Source: Phoronis australis
Taxonomy: Eukaryota; Phoronida; Phoronidae
Direction: 5' to 3'
DNA: 64,000 nucleotides
Assembly (NCBI GenBank): GCA_002633005.1
Contig: NMRA01000088.1
Coordinates: 133,074 to 197,073, forward strand
The translations under genes and the position numbers were made by a program. Below are positions 24,598 to 36,309 of this stretch, in pieces. The first letter of the stretch is position 1. Every line of letters starts with the position of its first letter. The notes below the pieces were generated by a model. It ran no database searches. It was not told the origin of the DNA and saw only the letters and a program-made list of their open reading frames with translations.

Positions 24598-25127
24598 GTA
24601 AGTGATCATTGGTCGTAGCTGTTGTGGAATCTAACCTCGGCAATAATCGTGGTTTCTTTACATGATGCGGATAACACTAGTGCGTATGCACGTCAGCAGT
24701 TTATGCCAAACGAACAACAATTCTGTTTCAGGTGTTACTCTGTTCAGTTCGTTAACAAAACAAAAAAACGACGTATTCACTACTTCCACACTTTCGTGGT
24801 GGTGCAAAAATGATTGTTGGTCATTTTTGTTTAGGACACAGTACTTCATTTTAGCATCAATTTTAACAACGCAGACATGAAAGCACACGTGTTCCAAACC
24901 GGCAGAACCTCATTTTCAAGCATAATGGCGAATTCCTGCAAGGGTAGACACTAGTGAATACAATTTATTTGTCCCATCTTTTTCATACTAACAACGAATT
25001 TACTCGTGGACTGGTTTTACATTGTGACGAGCAGTTATTTATAAAATTTCTGTTTCAAATCCTAATTAACGACAGAGATGTGAGTACAAAATTTTCTGTT
25101 AAAGCCACATTTATCGTCACTTTTCAG

Positions 25128-25983
25128 ACAAAGAATCGGAGATTGGTGCTTGCCAGTACAATGTCAATATTGACCCTAATTCATGGCCAAAGTCCACAGC
25201 AGTTAGACTTCTTAGTCAGGCTTCTGATGTCAACATTGTGCATAATGACTCATCTGGCGAAATTCGTAGGAATACTCAGCCGTCTTCTTCAGCCCGCAGG
25301 AAAGGGAGGCCATCTTACATTTCAAAAATTTTAACTCTTGGCGGACGACGGACAGCACGACCAAAAAGCGTCGTGACAAGTCTGTTGAAAAACGCCATTT
25401 CTCGAAGTGCTAAAAGTTCTACAGTGCAACCAACTTCGACAGACGTCAGCGGACTTGCGTTGAGGCCTGTGGGGGAATGTGGTAGTTTAAATGAGGAGGA
25501 TACAGGTACAGGAGAGTCCAGTGGACCTCCACTGGAAATGGAGAGCACACCGGCTGTCCCTGAACACAGCGAACATGACCAGATATTGAACGATGACGCG
25601 GAAACATCGGACAAGGATAAGGAAACGGTTCATAAACTGACGACGGTGAAAGCCGAGCCGGGGATGGATGATAGTTCTGAACTAGACGACGTTAGTGTCA
25701 TAGAGCCCAAATCTCCGCCGGAAACGGAAGAGGCAGACAATATGTGGCTCAACGAGTCAATGGGCTCTGTGTTTCCCGATATGCCTGATTTCTCACATGG
25801 TGCTTCAGTGAATCCCGTTTTGCCATCGACGTCGAGTGGAGGAGAGTTCCAAAGCAGCATGGTGCCACGACCATCGCATAAGCAACTGCTTCCATCACGG
25901 CATTCTTACTCGGGTCTAAGTCATCGTAGCCCGTCCGCATCGTCTTCGTTGGTGCTGTCTAGCGTCTCAAGATCGCTGCTCAC
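25128..25983 (+). CDS. zinc-finger cassette gene, common exon 2
   Basis: Starts after the acceptor ACTTTTCAG (phase 1) and stays open for 284 whole codons. Residues about 48-95 (SEIGACQYNVNIDPNSW, then STAVRLLSQASD) continue the unknown N-terminal domain. A basic patch (SARRKGRPSYISK) resembles an AT-hook core (GRP). The rest is Ser/Pro/Glu/Asp-rich and probably disordered, with a SUMO-type site VKAEPG near 25648-25665 and EPKSPPETEE after it. It ends CTGCTCAC|GTGAAT, a usable donor in phase 2, fitting the phase-2 acceptor of exon 3. If the donor is not used, the frame stops two codons later (TGA 25985-25987). An internal CAG|GTACAG at 25505 is a possible alternative phase-1 donor. Confidence 0.85.
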
Positions 25984-26344
25984 GTGAATATTGATAAACT
26001 TGTTATTGTGGAGTTGTTGACTTTACTCGAGGTCATTATCGTGTTTTTCTGACCCCAAAAGTGTAAAGTCTGAATGTCATGAGAAATTGGATGAAAAAGT
26101 TTTTGTCTGAAAAGCAACCAAGTGACCATGAGTAGATGTCGCAAATTGTTTTCTTTTACTTTTTATTGAGAGCTTGTAGTTTTAGTCATGAAAAAGTCAT
26201 TTGAGGTCATCACGTTTTCTTCATTGACAAGCCATAATGTCTCAGTGTTCTCCACAACAAAAAATTCAAACTCAACTTGAATTTCAAAATTCATGTGCAT
26301 GTGTTCAAACGTCAATGTCTGTATTGTGGGGAGTTTGAAATAAA
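25984..26344 (+). promoter_or_regulatory. possible alternative 3' end (intron-retained short isoform)
   Basis: Reading through the exon 2 donor gives one more codon boundary and TGA at 25985-25987. AATAAA follows at 26339-26344, about 350 bases later, a plausible 3' UTR. The product would carry the N-terminal and acidic parts but no zinc fingers. Confidence 0.45.
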
Positions 26345-26927
26345 TACAGTGAACAGGTACCCAAAGTCCAAAATGTCATAATTTGCTTAAGAAATAACTA
26401 ATCTCCCAATGCTTCAAACTTGTTGCACCGGTTTTTAAACTCACTACAAATAAGCTAAACTCGTCTGGGCAAAATTCAAACTTAATGCAGTGACGAGTCA
26501 AAACAAGTCTTGGAGAACACTGTGTCTATATGTTTACCACATTTTTTTCAGTCACAAATGAGTGTGGTGTTGAAAATAGTTCCATGTTCAAAATGCATGC
26601 ATTAAGGGTCAATGCGTATTCCTTGGCAGTTGATTTTCCAAAAATTTAGAAACAAAACAAACCTCAGTTCCACATTTTGTGGCTTCAAAATGTTGTACAC
26701 ATGATGTAGCTTCTATGTGTTTTTGTGTTCTAATCCTGAAAATCCAAGAAAAATATTTTAAAGCAATTGATTCTGTGGTTACGGAGTGAAAGGTTTTGTT
26801 TCCTGGTTTAGCACAAATAGTACTGTCCCTGAAAGGTTTTCTGCTAAAATACACCCTAATTGCATCACTAAGGCAGTCTTGCTATTTGAGCCGGGCAGTC
26901 TCCCTGTAACTGCCGAATATGGTAACG

Positions 26928-27035
26928 GTCACTCGTGGGGGGGTGGGGTCTAAGAACCAGTTTCCTCCATTGAATGATGGGCATTGAAACTGGTTCTTAA
27001 ATTCCGGATCCATGCAAGTGACGAGTGCCCCCAAA
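26928..27035. repeat. short palindromic element
   Basis: CTAAGAACCAGTTTC pairs with GAAACTGGTTCTTAAA around a 20-base loop, and GTCACTCGTGGGGG near the left end pairs imperfectly with a GTGACGAGTGCCCCC-type right end. It looks like a hairpin-forming MITE inside intron 2. Confidence 0.6.
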
Positions 27036-27137
27036 AATCTGCCAAATGATTAGTAACACTTGTCATTTTAGCACACTTTGTTCCGTTCTTGCTTCAAACT
27101 TATGACAGTTCAGTAAGGTAGTGGAGCTTTAAATGTA

Positions 27138-27487
27138 CAGTGGAACCCACTTAATGTCGTACTGGGTAATAGAATATCTCTGTTATTGTCGTGAAAAGTC
27201 GAAAAACCTAATTATTTCCCATTAAACGGTTGTAAAAGATTGTCACGTTCCCAGTTATTTCTACAAAATCAAAAATGTTTCTCATCAGTTTATTAATCTA
27301 TGTGCCTCACCGTATTTTGCTGGAGGAGTGAAAGTCAGCCGTCTTTCTGAAACTCCACTTTGCGTGGTCAGCTTGTAAAAGTGGTTACGATCCCTACCAA
27401 GTCGTAATCTGCTTAATGGAATATCCTAATGCTAATTATCATAATTTACGTCAAAACCGAGGACATGACATTAAGCGGGGTCCACTG
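27138..27487. mobile_element. pogo/Tigger-type MITE
   Basis: The 350-bp segment starts CAGTGGAACCCACTTAATGTC-like and ends GACATTAAGCGGGGTCCACTG-like, imperfect inverted repeats of about 21 bp. TA precedes the left end. CAGTGG termini next to TA fit the pogo branch of Tc1/mariner. It lies inside intron 2 and has no coding capacity. Confidence 0.7.
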
Positions 27488-28406
27488 TTGTCTGTTTTGA
27501 AGATTTATTGATCCAGTTTCGGTTAGTATACAAAAAACAGCATTACAGTTTTGTAGGACCGTGTTGACAAGCTGCGTATTTAGCAAAATATCCATACAAC
27601 GAGAGATTTAAACTTAGTAAAAGTGCATGTTTTCCGAAAGTAGGAAACCAGTAGAATTTGGTATTTGACATTTTAACAATCTGCCATTAACTGGGTTACG
27701 TGACCGGGTCTCTTTAGTAAAATTTGGAAAAATGAAGGTACTGTACCTATTGCAAAACATTGCCAAGTTTTATTTGTCTGATATGAATGTTCCTGATGAA
27801 ATCTCAAAAATTCTGTTGTTACTTGTTAAATTATCGATTTCATTTTCACCTTTATAAGCAACTTCAGATTTTTATCATGAAAATCATAAAAGTCCTTTTT
27901 TGATAGCCCCTCATACAACAGTGGAACATATTAAATATAATTACCAACAATTTATTGGAAAGCACTGCATTAAGTATAGTATCGGAAAATTTCATACGAA
28001 TACATTCGACCTTTTCTCAGACGTCATTTTCTAGAGCAGTGAGAGCATTGCGTAAGGCCTAAATTGAAATTAATTTTCCCCTTCGTTGGGCAGACTTGTA
28101 AAATATTTGTGCGAGTCTTTGATTACTGGCAAGAAAAATTCACTTGTAAAACGAAACGTTTTTACAACAAAAGTGAGTGTGTCCAGTCGAGAAAAATGGA
28201 AACCTGGAACTATTTCTCCTACCAACCTGCCCCCTGCCCCTCTCAGAGGTGTGGGAGAAGGGCAAGTGGAAAGGAATAATATTTTAAGGTTGGCCTGATT
28301 TAGTGACTTTAAAAACGTTTTTGCAGCATTATTACATGGAATTTGGTGGTTAATTTCTCTCAGTTTTGTGATCTTCGCTTTGTAATGGCAACGTTTTCTT
28401 CCTTAG

Positions 28407-28489
28407 TTCTCAAGCGACTCGAGGTGTTCCCCGCAATAATGATTCAGTGAACGATTTACTGGAGACGCACACAATACAAACAGAGTCAG
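28407..28489 (+). CDS. zinc-finger cassette gene, common exon 3 (hinge)
   Basis: An 83-base exon between a strong acceptor (TTTTCTTCCTTAG) and a near-consensus donor (GAGTCAG|GTGAGT). Only one frame is open, the one needing two bases from exon 2. AC plus T gives Thr, then 27 codons follow (SQATRGVPRNNDSVNDLLE, then THTIQTES), and one G remains. Entry in phase 2 and exit in phase 1 match exon 2 on one side and all four zinc-finger exons on the other. I infer it is the common hinge to the fingers. It has no recognised motif and is hydrophilic, as expected for a linker. Transcript data would be needed to exclude direct splicing from the internal donor in exon 2. Confidence 0.75.
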
Positions 28490-28525
28490 GTGAGTGACTG
28501 CATTGAGATTCCCAACCGTCTTGTC

Positions 28526-28891
28526 GCGTTTACACAATAATTTTGACTTGGGACAAAGTAGCACAGTGCTAGAAGCACATTGTCTGTTTCCATGCAATTT
28601 GTCATTGTGGAAATTGTTACTGCGGCGTTGATTTGTATATGGTTGAAATGATGCAAGTTTTGCCTGATCATCTTGTTTCATGTCAGCTGCGTGTGTGAAC
28701 GCAAACTGATGTCAAAACGGAAGTGATCGTTCCATTTGCACTAACGCAATCCCAACAATTAAAGAGCTTCCTTTGTAGAATCTTACATGGTCTGATAAGA
28801 CCCTTCCACATCGGCATTGTTTCTGTAAAGACTGTGTGAACAGGACCAGGTGTGTAAATGTGCTCCATGACCAAAGTTGTTGTGTAAACGC
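28526..28891. mobile_element. MITE just downstream of exon 3
   Basis: GCGTTTACACAATAATTTTG at the left end and CAAAGTTGTTGTGTAAACGC at the right end are imperfect inverted repeats. The element starts about 36 bases after the exon 3 donor. No coding capacity is seen; frames on the minus strand are incidental. Confidence 0.65.
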
Positions 28892-30415
28892 AGTATTTGT
28901 CTGCTCTCTGATGCGGAGCATCTTTGGAAAATGTACTGAGGTGGAGATATGAGATTCTTTTTATTTTGGGTTTCGTCTAAAACTTTGTGTGTAAGAAAAT
29001 CTTGCATTGTCCGGCAACGATGTAATAGTGAAATGCTGTCTATGCCAGGTACTACGTATTTTCAAAACAACTGATATGTCAGAGAATCGAATATGATATG
29101 TCAGAGAATGGAATAAAACAATGTAAAGTTGAGTATTTTCCTCATAATGTTGGAACCATAATGATTTTGCTGAAAACGAACAACAGCTAGAAATATTTTG
29201 CAGTCCACATAATGTGAATAGAAATTTTAAAAAATAACGGAATGTTAATTATTATGCAATATCCAGGGCCAGAATGTTGACTTTTCACAAATCATGTTGT
29301 ATCATTCTAGTACAACTTGATAAGTTTACTGGAAGTGTGCCATGCATTTGGTCAGGTTTGCAGTCAAGTTTTGTGTACAAAGCACGGCGTGATGTTTAGC
29401 ATAACGTCAACTTGCCAAATGCGACCTGGCAAAATTACTAGGTCACCAAGCAAGAAATGAGGTTGTGAGAATGAGGAAACTGCATATGCAGGATTGCAAA
29501 AGTTCTGGAAAACTGATTTAGCCAAGACAAATCTTAAAGTTGAGTCAATTTTAAGTTGAAACATAAATTTGTCCTGAATCCGTTCCAAGAAAATGGTCTT
29601 AGTTTGTCTTAAGTTTTTGACTGAAGTTTTTTCTTAAAATTTGACGTAACTCACCCGATGTTGAAGTTTCAAAGTTTGGAGGTTGAAACAAATCTAATTT
29701 TATCTTAGACTTAAGCCAAAAATGAACTTAAAATTGGTTTCTTCTTATGGGCCCCTGGCCTACACAAACGGCTCTTGGCAGCAGCGGAGAATGAGAATGA
29801 GATACATAATTTGATGCACCGATGAACTAGACAAATGTCAAGAGCTGCAGGGTGGCGTTTTTTAGCGCAATGTAAAATTAGGAATACACCGTGACCATGG
29901 TAACAGCCAATTATTGGCTCCAGTAATCCACGCACACACGCCTCCTACCTAAGGGAGAAGCAGCCAAACAGCACTTGTTCTTGGTGCGTAAGTCGTCATT
30001 GAGAACCTACTGTTTTTGCCGAACAATTCCGACCCGTTTCTTTACTTCCTGTAGTATTTTGAGCATGTGCTCAGATGCGTGCATGGCAGTGTGGGATTTT
30101 ACCGGGTCATCAAACAAAATCTGAGGTCGCACTGGCGAGTAATTATTTTTAATGAAATTTAAAGGAAATTGTTTTTCACCCAAATTAAAGAGGCCTGGAA
30201 CGTGATTAAAAGACTAAAGTGCAATATTAAAATTGGTTCTCTGCCATTGAAACAGAATTCAACCTGCTCACCAGGTATTTTTAGGGTTTGCTCGTAAAGA
30301 TTTTTAATTTATGTTGATATCAAAGCATTTTCTTTTAGTTCCAAATTAAAAAAAAAATGGTCTGTCATCTGCTCCCCACTCCGTCAATTTTTCTCCCTCA
30401 AGGCAAAGCACATCT

Positions 30416-30509
30416 CCTTATTTGGCATGGCAAGACATAGACGTAGCACATTTCCTTATATGGAAATGGCACATTTCCTTATATGGAAATGGCACATTTC
30501 CTTATATGG
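30416..30509. promoter_or_regulatory. four perfect CArG boxes, three in a 23-bp tandem repeat
   Basis: CCTTATTTGG at 30416 and CCTTATATGG at 30454, 30477 and 30500 all match CC(A/T)6GG, the binding site of serum response factor/MADS proteins. The last three lie in direct 23-bp repeats whose units are palindromic (TTTCCTTATATGGAAA). Location is the intron between exon 3 and cassette A. Confidence 0.6.
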
Positions 30510-32460
30510 AAATGTGATGTTTGACTTCAAGCGACTTCAAGCAACTGGCTGTGAGCACATGCACATATTTATCATAAATAGGAGGGAGATTAGAGACTCT
30601 GTGATAGCCACAGAGTTTTTCCTTGGCGTGTATTTCAAACATCGTGAATTTTGTGACTTCTTTCTAGAAATTTCCTCATTTCAGAGGGCAATGTGAATTT
30701 ACTCTGTAATAGACGTTTTTCGGGAATAGTTTAAAAGATATTTTTGACGAGCTTTTTTGCATTCCATGGCTCTTTAATTGTGATCTCCACCTCAGTTCAA
30801 AGGATGATATTCCATTGGTGCGCATGAGGGGGGGGTATGAGGGGGGGGGGTATTTCCTNTCAGATTGTGTTCCTCTGTGTTCAAGTCGTGATCATTGTGC
30901 TTCTCAGTTAAACTTTTATAGTTAATCTTATTTCAAAGACATCTGCTGGAGACGTTGATTTATTGTGACACATGTTGAAGGTATGATCATAATCGATTGC
31001 CTACAGCTTTTGCTAAAAAATTCTGATACAAACACTATCCTTGGATATGCAGGTTGATATGTCATTTTACCTTCTGTGAAGATATAGGTTGCACGCCCGT
31101 TTATTTATCTGGTCAAGCAGTCACCTGTTCACATAGTCATAATTACTCAAAGGCTAAAGGCCTTAAGTAAAGTCTAGTATTGAATTTGTAGGTCATATTG
31201 ATGGTCTCGGTAGGTTTGTGGACTGGTTCACTGGATTGCTGTCATTGTTAGCTGAGGGTCTAGGGTTTGAACCTTAGAACACTAGAAATTTTGAAATTGA
31301 AATTTCGAAAAAAAAAAATTGAAATGGAAATATCTTCGGTCTTGATTTGTGTTTTGCCAGGGAAGGTTCTGTTGCATAAAGGTTACAGTATGAATAGCAA
31401 CACTGATGTCTGATTGTCACCCTTCTTTTTGCTTTTGTGGACAATACATTTTCCGTGGTGCAACTTATCTGAAGGATAAATTTTGAACTTATGCAACCCA
31501 GTCCAGGTCATTGAATATTGACAAACCACGGTAAAATCTTACCTTACAGTGCTCGGCGCATCGCTAAACGCCAAGTCGCATTTGGCAACCAGGTTGCCAA
31601 ACGAAATCTGTGCTTGCCAGAAGTGAAAATCTCTGGCGTCTAAATCAATTCCCAGGTTTCTTATCCCCGATGTGGCGTAAAGTTCGTCGACCAAAAAAAT
31701 GTCGAACGGTTGTAGCGCCACACAATCCGATTTCTCCGTCAGTGAATGAAGATGCAACGCAGATGACTGCATGGACTGGTAGTACAAATTTTGCCGATCT
31801 TGCCCTATTTTTACCGAACATTTCAGACTTTCCGACTTTTGTCTTTTTACTTCCTGTTGTAATTTAAGCGTGGTGGCAAATGTGTGATTTCGTGAAATCA
31901 ACAGATTAATTGTGATTAAAAGGTAATAAACTTAGGAAAGGTATTAGTAATTAAAAGCTTGGAAGTCAACGCGAAGCCTGAAAAGAATTTAGAGGGAATT
32001 ATTGTCTGACTTTGGTTCATTCAGTGGCGACTTTGTGGTTACTTTATCCCAGGGCGCCAAACACAATCTCGTATTCACAGCGCTGCCTTATTAAGACACA
32101 TGTTAAACGTTAATTTTTGATTTTTTTCGTATGAGATTATTAACACCAAATAAATGCTTTTATCATTACTTAAATTATGTACCCTAACTACCATCAGACA
32201 TTGTTTTGAGGAATTTTGGGCATTAACAGTAATGTAAGGTGTCTTTCAAAAATGAAAAGGGTTAGTTTTTGCTATTATTTTTGTCCAAATGTGGTGAAGT
32301 TTACCTCATCCTTGGATATGAAGAAGTTGTGAATGGTCTCAAGTTTTGACAATATGACAATAGCTATTGTCTGATATACTGACATTATGTAGTATCCCTT
32401 GTTGTTATGGCGATCAAGTAGTTGGTGGATAGTGTTTGGATTTTTCATGTGGACTTAATA

Positions 32461-32742
32461 CTATTCAATTTCATAATGTTTCACTTCAAGTCCCGAACTT
32501 TGCAGATTTCAGAAGATTAGATACGTTAAAACTGCTAATGCAGTATTTCCCTAGGCAATTTGCCAAATTTTATCAAGTCGGCTTTTGATCTTGGAAACCG
32601 TCGCATTTATGGTACATCTGAGTTGTGTGGTTAAAGTGACTAGCAAGTCTAACTGAGCTGGGTACTTATTTTTCTTACGAATGCTATACCTATCTATTGT
32701 ACTTGCCACTGTTATAAATAAATACATACAAATACAAATACA
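32461..32742 (+). mobile_element. 5'-truncated LINE 3' end (same family as 5384-8880)
   Basis: Closely matches 8600-8880. It shares 'caagtcccgaacttt', 'agatacgttaaaa', 'aaccgtcgcatttatggta' and 'gctgggtacttatttttctta', and ends in the same AATAAATACAAATAC-type tail. Confidence 0.9.
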
Positions 32743-32766
32743 GTGAGCATTCCCTGTTTTTTACAG

Positions 32767-32918
32767 ATTCACAATCATCATTTGTGTTGTACTTTAGTAT
32801 CATCAAAATATTCACAGACACCCAAATGTCTCGTACTTTCCGTGAGCGAAAAAATTGCGCTTCGTCCTTGTCAACTCCACCCGACTTGCACACCAGAATT
32901 AAAAATTGGATCAGATGA
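32767..32918 (+). CDS. possible finger-less alternative terminal exon
   Basis: A strong acceptor (TCCCTGTTTTTTACAG) directly follows a LINE tail. If read in phase 1, the phase supplied by exon 3, the frame is open for 49 codons and ends at TGA 32916-32918. The predicted peptide (FVLYFSIIKIF near its start) has no cysteine pair or other motif. Phase 0 is also open for longer, so frame cannot be chosen from sequence. It may be a chance acceptor made from the insertion. Confidence 0.2.
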
Positions 32919-34179
32919 AAAACCCCTTATTGCTCTCACGCCACTTAAGAGGTTTACTTGGGAGATTGCCGGTTGCTCGTTATTCACTGTGATTTAGGGG
33001 TGTTCATTTTTCTTCTTTAATAAGAGGATTTCCTCTTTTTAGGTTTGGATTTCCTCTTATTTGATTTCCAGTTTCCTATTTTTTGTTTCTTTTTTACCAT
33101 TATTTTGACTTTATTCAAGCACAAGGGTTTATTTCAGTCAATCACAAAAATATTTCTATCACACAAACCTATTTATTTGTGGAACAATACATCACCTGGA
33201 AAATTTTCCTCTTTTTTGTCATTGGTCATTCCAAGCCCTGTTCATACTACAGATGTGTCTATGAAGCAGTCGCTAGCAGAAATCACGAAAAGAGACTCAG
33301 AAACAGAAAACATATTTTATGCGTTCCATATTGATGGAAAATGTAACTTTTTCCTGGCGTTATTCCTTTGCTGTAATACTAATTGTTGAAAACCCGCATG
33401 CACCCATACACGTTTGCACACTCTGTTGCTAGACCTTCCACTCCCTCAGTGTAGCTGGTGCAAGATGGAACTCGTTGTGGAAATCCTAGAAAAGCCAAAA
33501 AATGACAAGAATAGTCTTGGCGTATGTAGTATAAGTTTTAAGAAATCATATAGTTGTATTGCGAGTTTGTGCATTCAATTGGGCTTGGCAATAATTATTA
33601 GCGAAATATCTTAATCTGCCTTTTGTAAGTAGATTGGATGATGAAAAAATGATGATAATTTCGCATAAATGGTATTCGAGGTATAACAGTGAGGTCCAGC
33701 ATTTGATATTACCATCATTGAACAATGCTTTTCCATTGGCTAAACTTTCATAAAATAGCTATAGCTTAGTAAACTTGCTAGCAACAATAGTATCATAGCA
33801 TTATTTGGGGCCAATATTCTCTGTGGTAGCAAACTGTACATTTGTGAAAAGTAATGCTATGGATTATTTGAGCTTGTGATGTTAACTGCGTAGACTGAAC
33901 AAATCTGCCTGCTAGTTGATTTTCTATCGCTAATGTTATGAAAATTAGACTGGGCAAATAGAACGAATCACTACTTAAGTTTCATGCATATGCTGGTACA
34001 TGTGAATCTCTTGTAGAATGGGTTATATTTAAGTATTGAAACAGTACTGTTATCTCAGTCAGAATTTATCTCTATTGCTTACTTTCCCTGCATGGTTATG
34101 TGTGGTCTATTAGTATTCCTCGTGTCTGTTGCATGACTTAAGAAAGAAGAAATTTGCGCTCCTAATTCGCCATTGCTGA

Positions 34180-34385
34180 CAAAGGTTTAGCCAAGTAATT
34201 ACGAGTTCATCACCATCTAGAAATAATTCATAGAAATTATCTCAGTAACCGGCTGTTGTCTGGATATTCCCAGAGATGTTGTGCTTTAGCTCGTGTGAGA
34301 ATTCAATATTAGAAATACTTGGGTGGAGTGCACAACCAAATTTCTGACTTAAGTCTTGAGTCCCTTTTCTTGAAACAGATCGCTG
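34180..34385. repeat. dispersed repeat related to 38285-38555
   Basis: The phrase 'gccaagtaattacgagt.catca' and 'tctagaaat' are shared with 38370-38420, and both stretches end in a GACTTAAG/GTCTTAAG motif. Probably a diverged copy of the same short element. Confidence 0.5.
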
Positions 34386-34918
34386 TACTAAGTCATCATG
34401 AATTTCTCACTTCAGTTTCTGACTGTCCTTTGTGTATTGGATGTCCCAGTTTTGTGTTTTTTTATTGATTTTCAGCCCCCTTTGTCATCCCACATTTACA
34501 CTCATTTGTACTGTTATACCTTGTCTGTTTCCATATTTGCCTACTGCCGTAGAGTGATGTTAAACCTCTTGTGGCGTGTTAAAATGGGTCTAATGTTACT
34601 TGGTACACAAAATTCCCTTAAGATTGGGTCATCTTCTTCATGCAAACCTTTCCACGTCTGTTGCGGTCGATTTCTCTCTTCTGACTATTTCTATTTGTAC
34701 TGGCCTGTCGGGCCCTCTGCGAGTTGTTCTTAGGTCAAGGTTCGTGCATGATAGTGGTGTGAGTGGTGGTCTTTCCTTTCTGTCGGGCTCTTGTTTATTC
34801 CATTGGGCAATTGTGTTAGTTTATGTTGGTGTGGGTCTTAAATGTTTCGCCTCTTTAAAAGTTTACACGGTGAGGTTGACGACCACCACTCATAGGCGTG
34901 TCTCTTTGGCTTTTGCAG

Positions 34919-35094
34919 GCTTCACGTGCACAATCTGTGGTAGTAAGATCCAGCGGAAGAACCACATTATCCGCCATCTTAAGTCACATCTGGGTGAAAT
35001 GTGGGCGTGTCGCGTCTGCTTCAAGAAGTTCACGCGAAAGGACGTGATGTACCGCCATCTTAGGTCGCACCATCCCGAGGCGAATGTGATGTAG
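34919..35094 (+). CDS. terminal zinc-finger cassette A
   Basis: Alternative last exon. The acceptor TTTTGCAG ends at 34918. The exon enters in phase 1 as (G)GC TTC, so the first residue is Gly when spliced to exon 3. Two C2H2 fingers follow: C-x2-C-x12-H-x3-H starting CTIC, and C-x2-C-x12-H-x3-H starting CRVC. The linker is LGEMWA, not the usual TGEKP. Predicted base contacts (helix -1, 3, 6) are R/H/R in finger 1 and R/V/R in finger 2. The protein ends EANVM and TAG at 35092-35094; with the common exons it would be 418 residues. The open frame upstream to 34600 is intronic chance. The role is DNA binding in the nucleus; targets are unknown. Confidence 0.93.
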
Positions 35095-36309
35095 TGGCAC
35101 GGCCCGCATTCCTGGGGATCGCTCGCGACCTTCAAAATTGTCAGAACATTGAATGTTGCAGGATATCTTGACATATCGCGTGATGTTATGGTTCAACAGA
35201 GAAGTTTCACACAACTGGAAATGACTGGTTTGAGAAGGAACTCAACTGATACTGGCTTGGTTATTCAGATGGTCATTTTTTCTCTATTGCGTAATTTAAA
35301 ACAATTTAAAATCTGTTCAATTTCTTGGAATCTTCTCGTTTATGACTGTTCAGTCCTTCTTAAGCTGATTTGCCTGTGAATGTGAGTCGTAGTTGTTGGT
35401 CCAGAGTTCCCATGGTCTCTTCCTTTCTAGTGTCACTGTACTGTGGTCAGTTTTAAATGTTGGATGTTTTGTTCAATTCATACATTAAAGTCTTGCACTG
35501 TACACTGTTAGTGTACACTATCACTGAACTGAACATGGATATAGGATACCATGGAGTACCAAGTGGATTGCATTCTCGAGCTAATACTGTAAACATTCTT
35601 CCGTTTGGGACAGTCTCCAAAATTTGGGACTCCGAAATTCAAGTTGAAATTGAACGCTCATGTTTCTGAAAATTTAGACACAAGCGTTTTTGACGTTCAT
35701 GGTATTTCTTAGATATCAGACACTGCATTTCATGTCAACCGAGTGTGAAAGTCGTCACAAATAGCCGCAGAGGTGATGTATCATACGTCCCCATAGTGTG
35801 TAGCATTGAGGTGAATGATCAAGTGCTGTTGATCGTAATCCTTGAATTTGGGTCGATCAACATTGCCTATCTCTAAAAAAATTTGGTACAAGCTCAGACT
35901 TTAGCAGAATGTAAAACTATTTGCTTTGTTTTCACTTGAGAATTTTTACCGTAACGGCCTTTTGGCAAAAAAATCATCTTACTCGTGGTGATGTGTAGAA
36001 ATGGTCTTGCCATGTACTCTTCATCATTGAACTCTGTTGAGTTAGGACAGTTAGTGGCAAAAAATAAAAACTGAATTTACATCTTATTTATAATGTAATT
36101 TACGTTGCCTTGTTATACCTTTTGAATTTTGGCAATTTTCCAAATTTAGTGTTTCTGTGTCAGTTTTTGCTATTATCATTGTATAGTAGGGGCTGTCAAT
36201 GAAAGTTTCTGATGTTGTAGTTAAGATCAAATCAGTGCACTGCACTCTCTGCTGTGCAGGTGATCGCCAACAATTTGAGCTAAAATAAGGACAAAAATAA
36301 TCAATAGTA

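Noticed and set aside
31660-31740. Possible decayed zinc-finger text (PRCGVKFVDQKNVERL in one frame)
   Set aside because: Only one cysteine, no histidine pair in frame, a stop within it, and no acceptable DNA alignment to the cassettes.
34600-34918. Open frame running into cassette A from the intron
   Set aside because: It crosses a clear TTTTGCAG acceptor and its composition is unlike the finger exons; the other cassettes have no such upstream extension.
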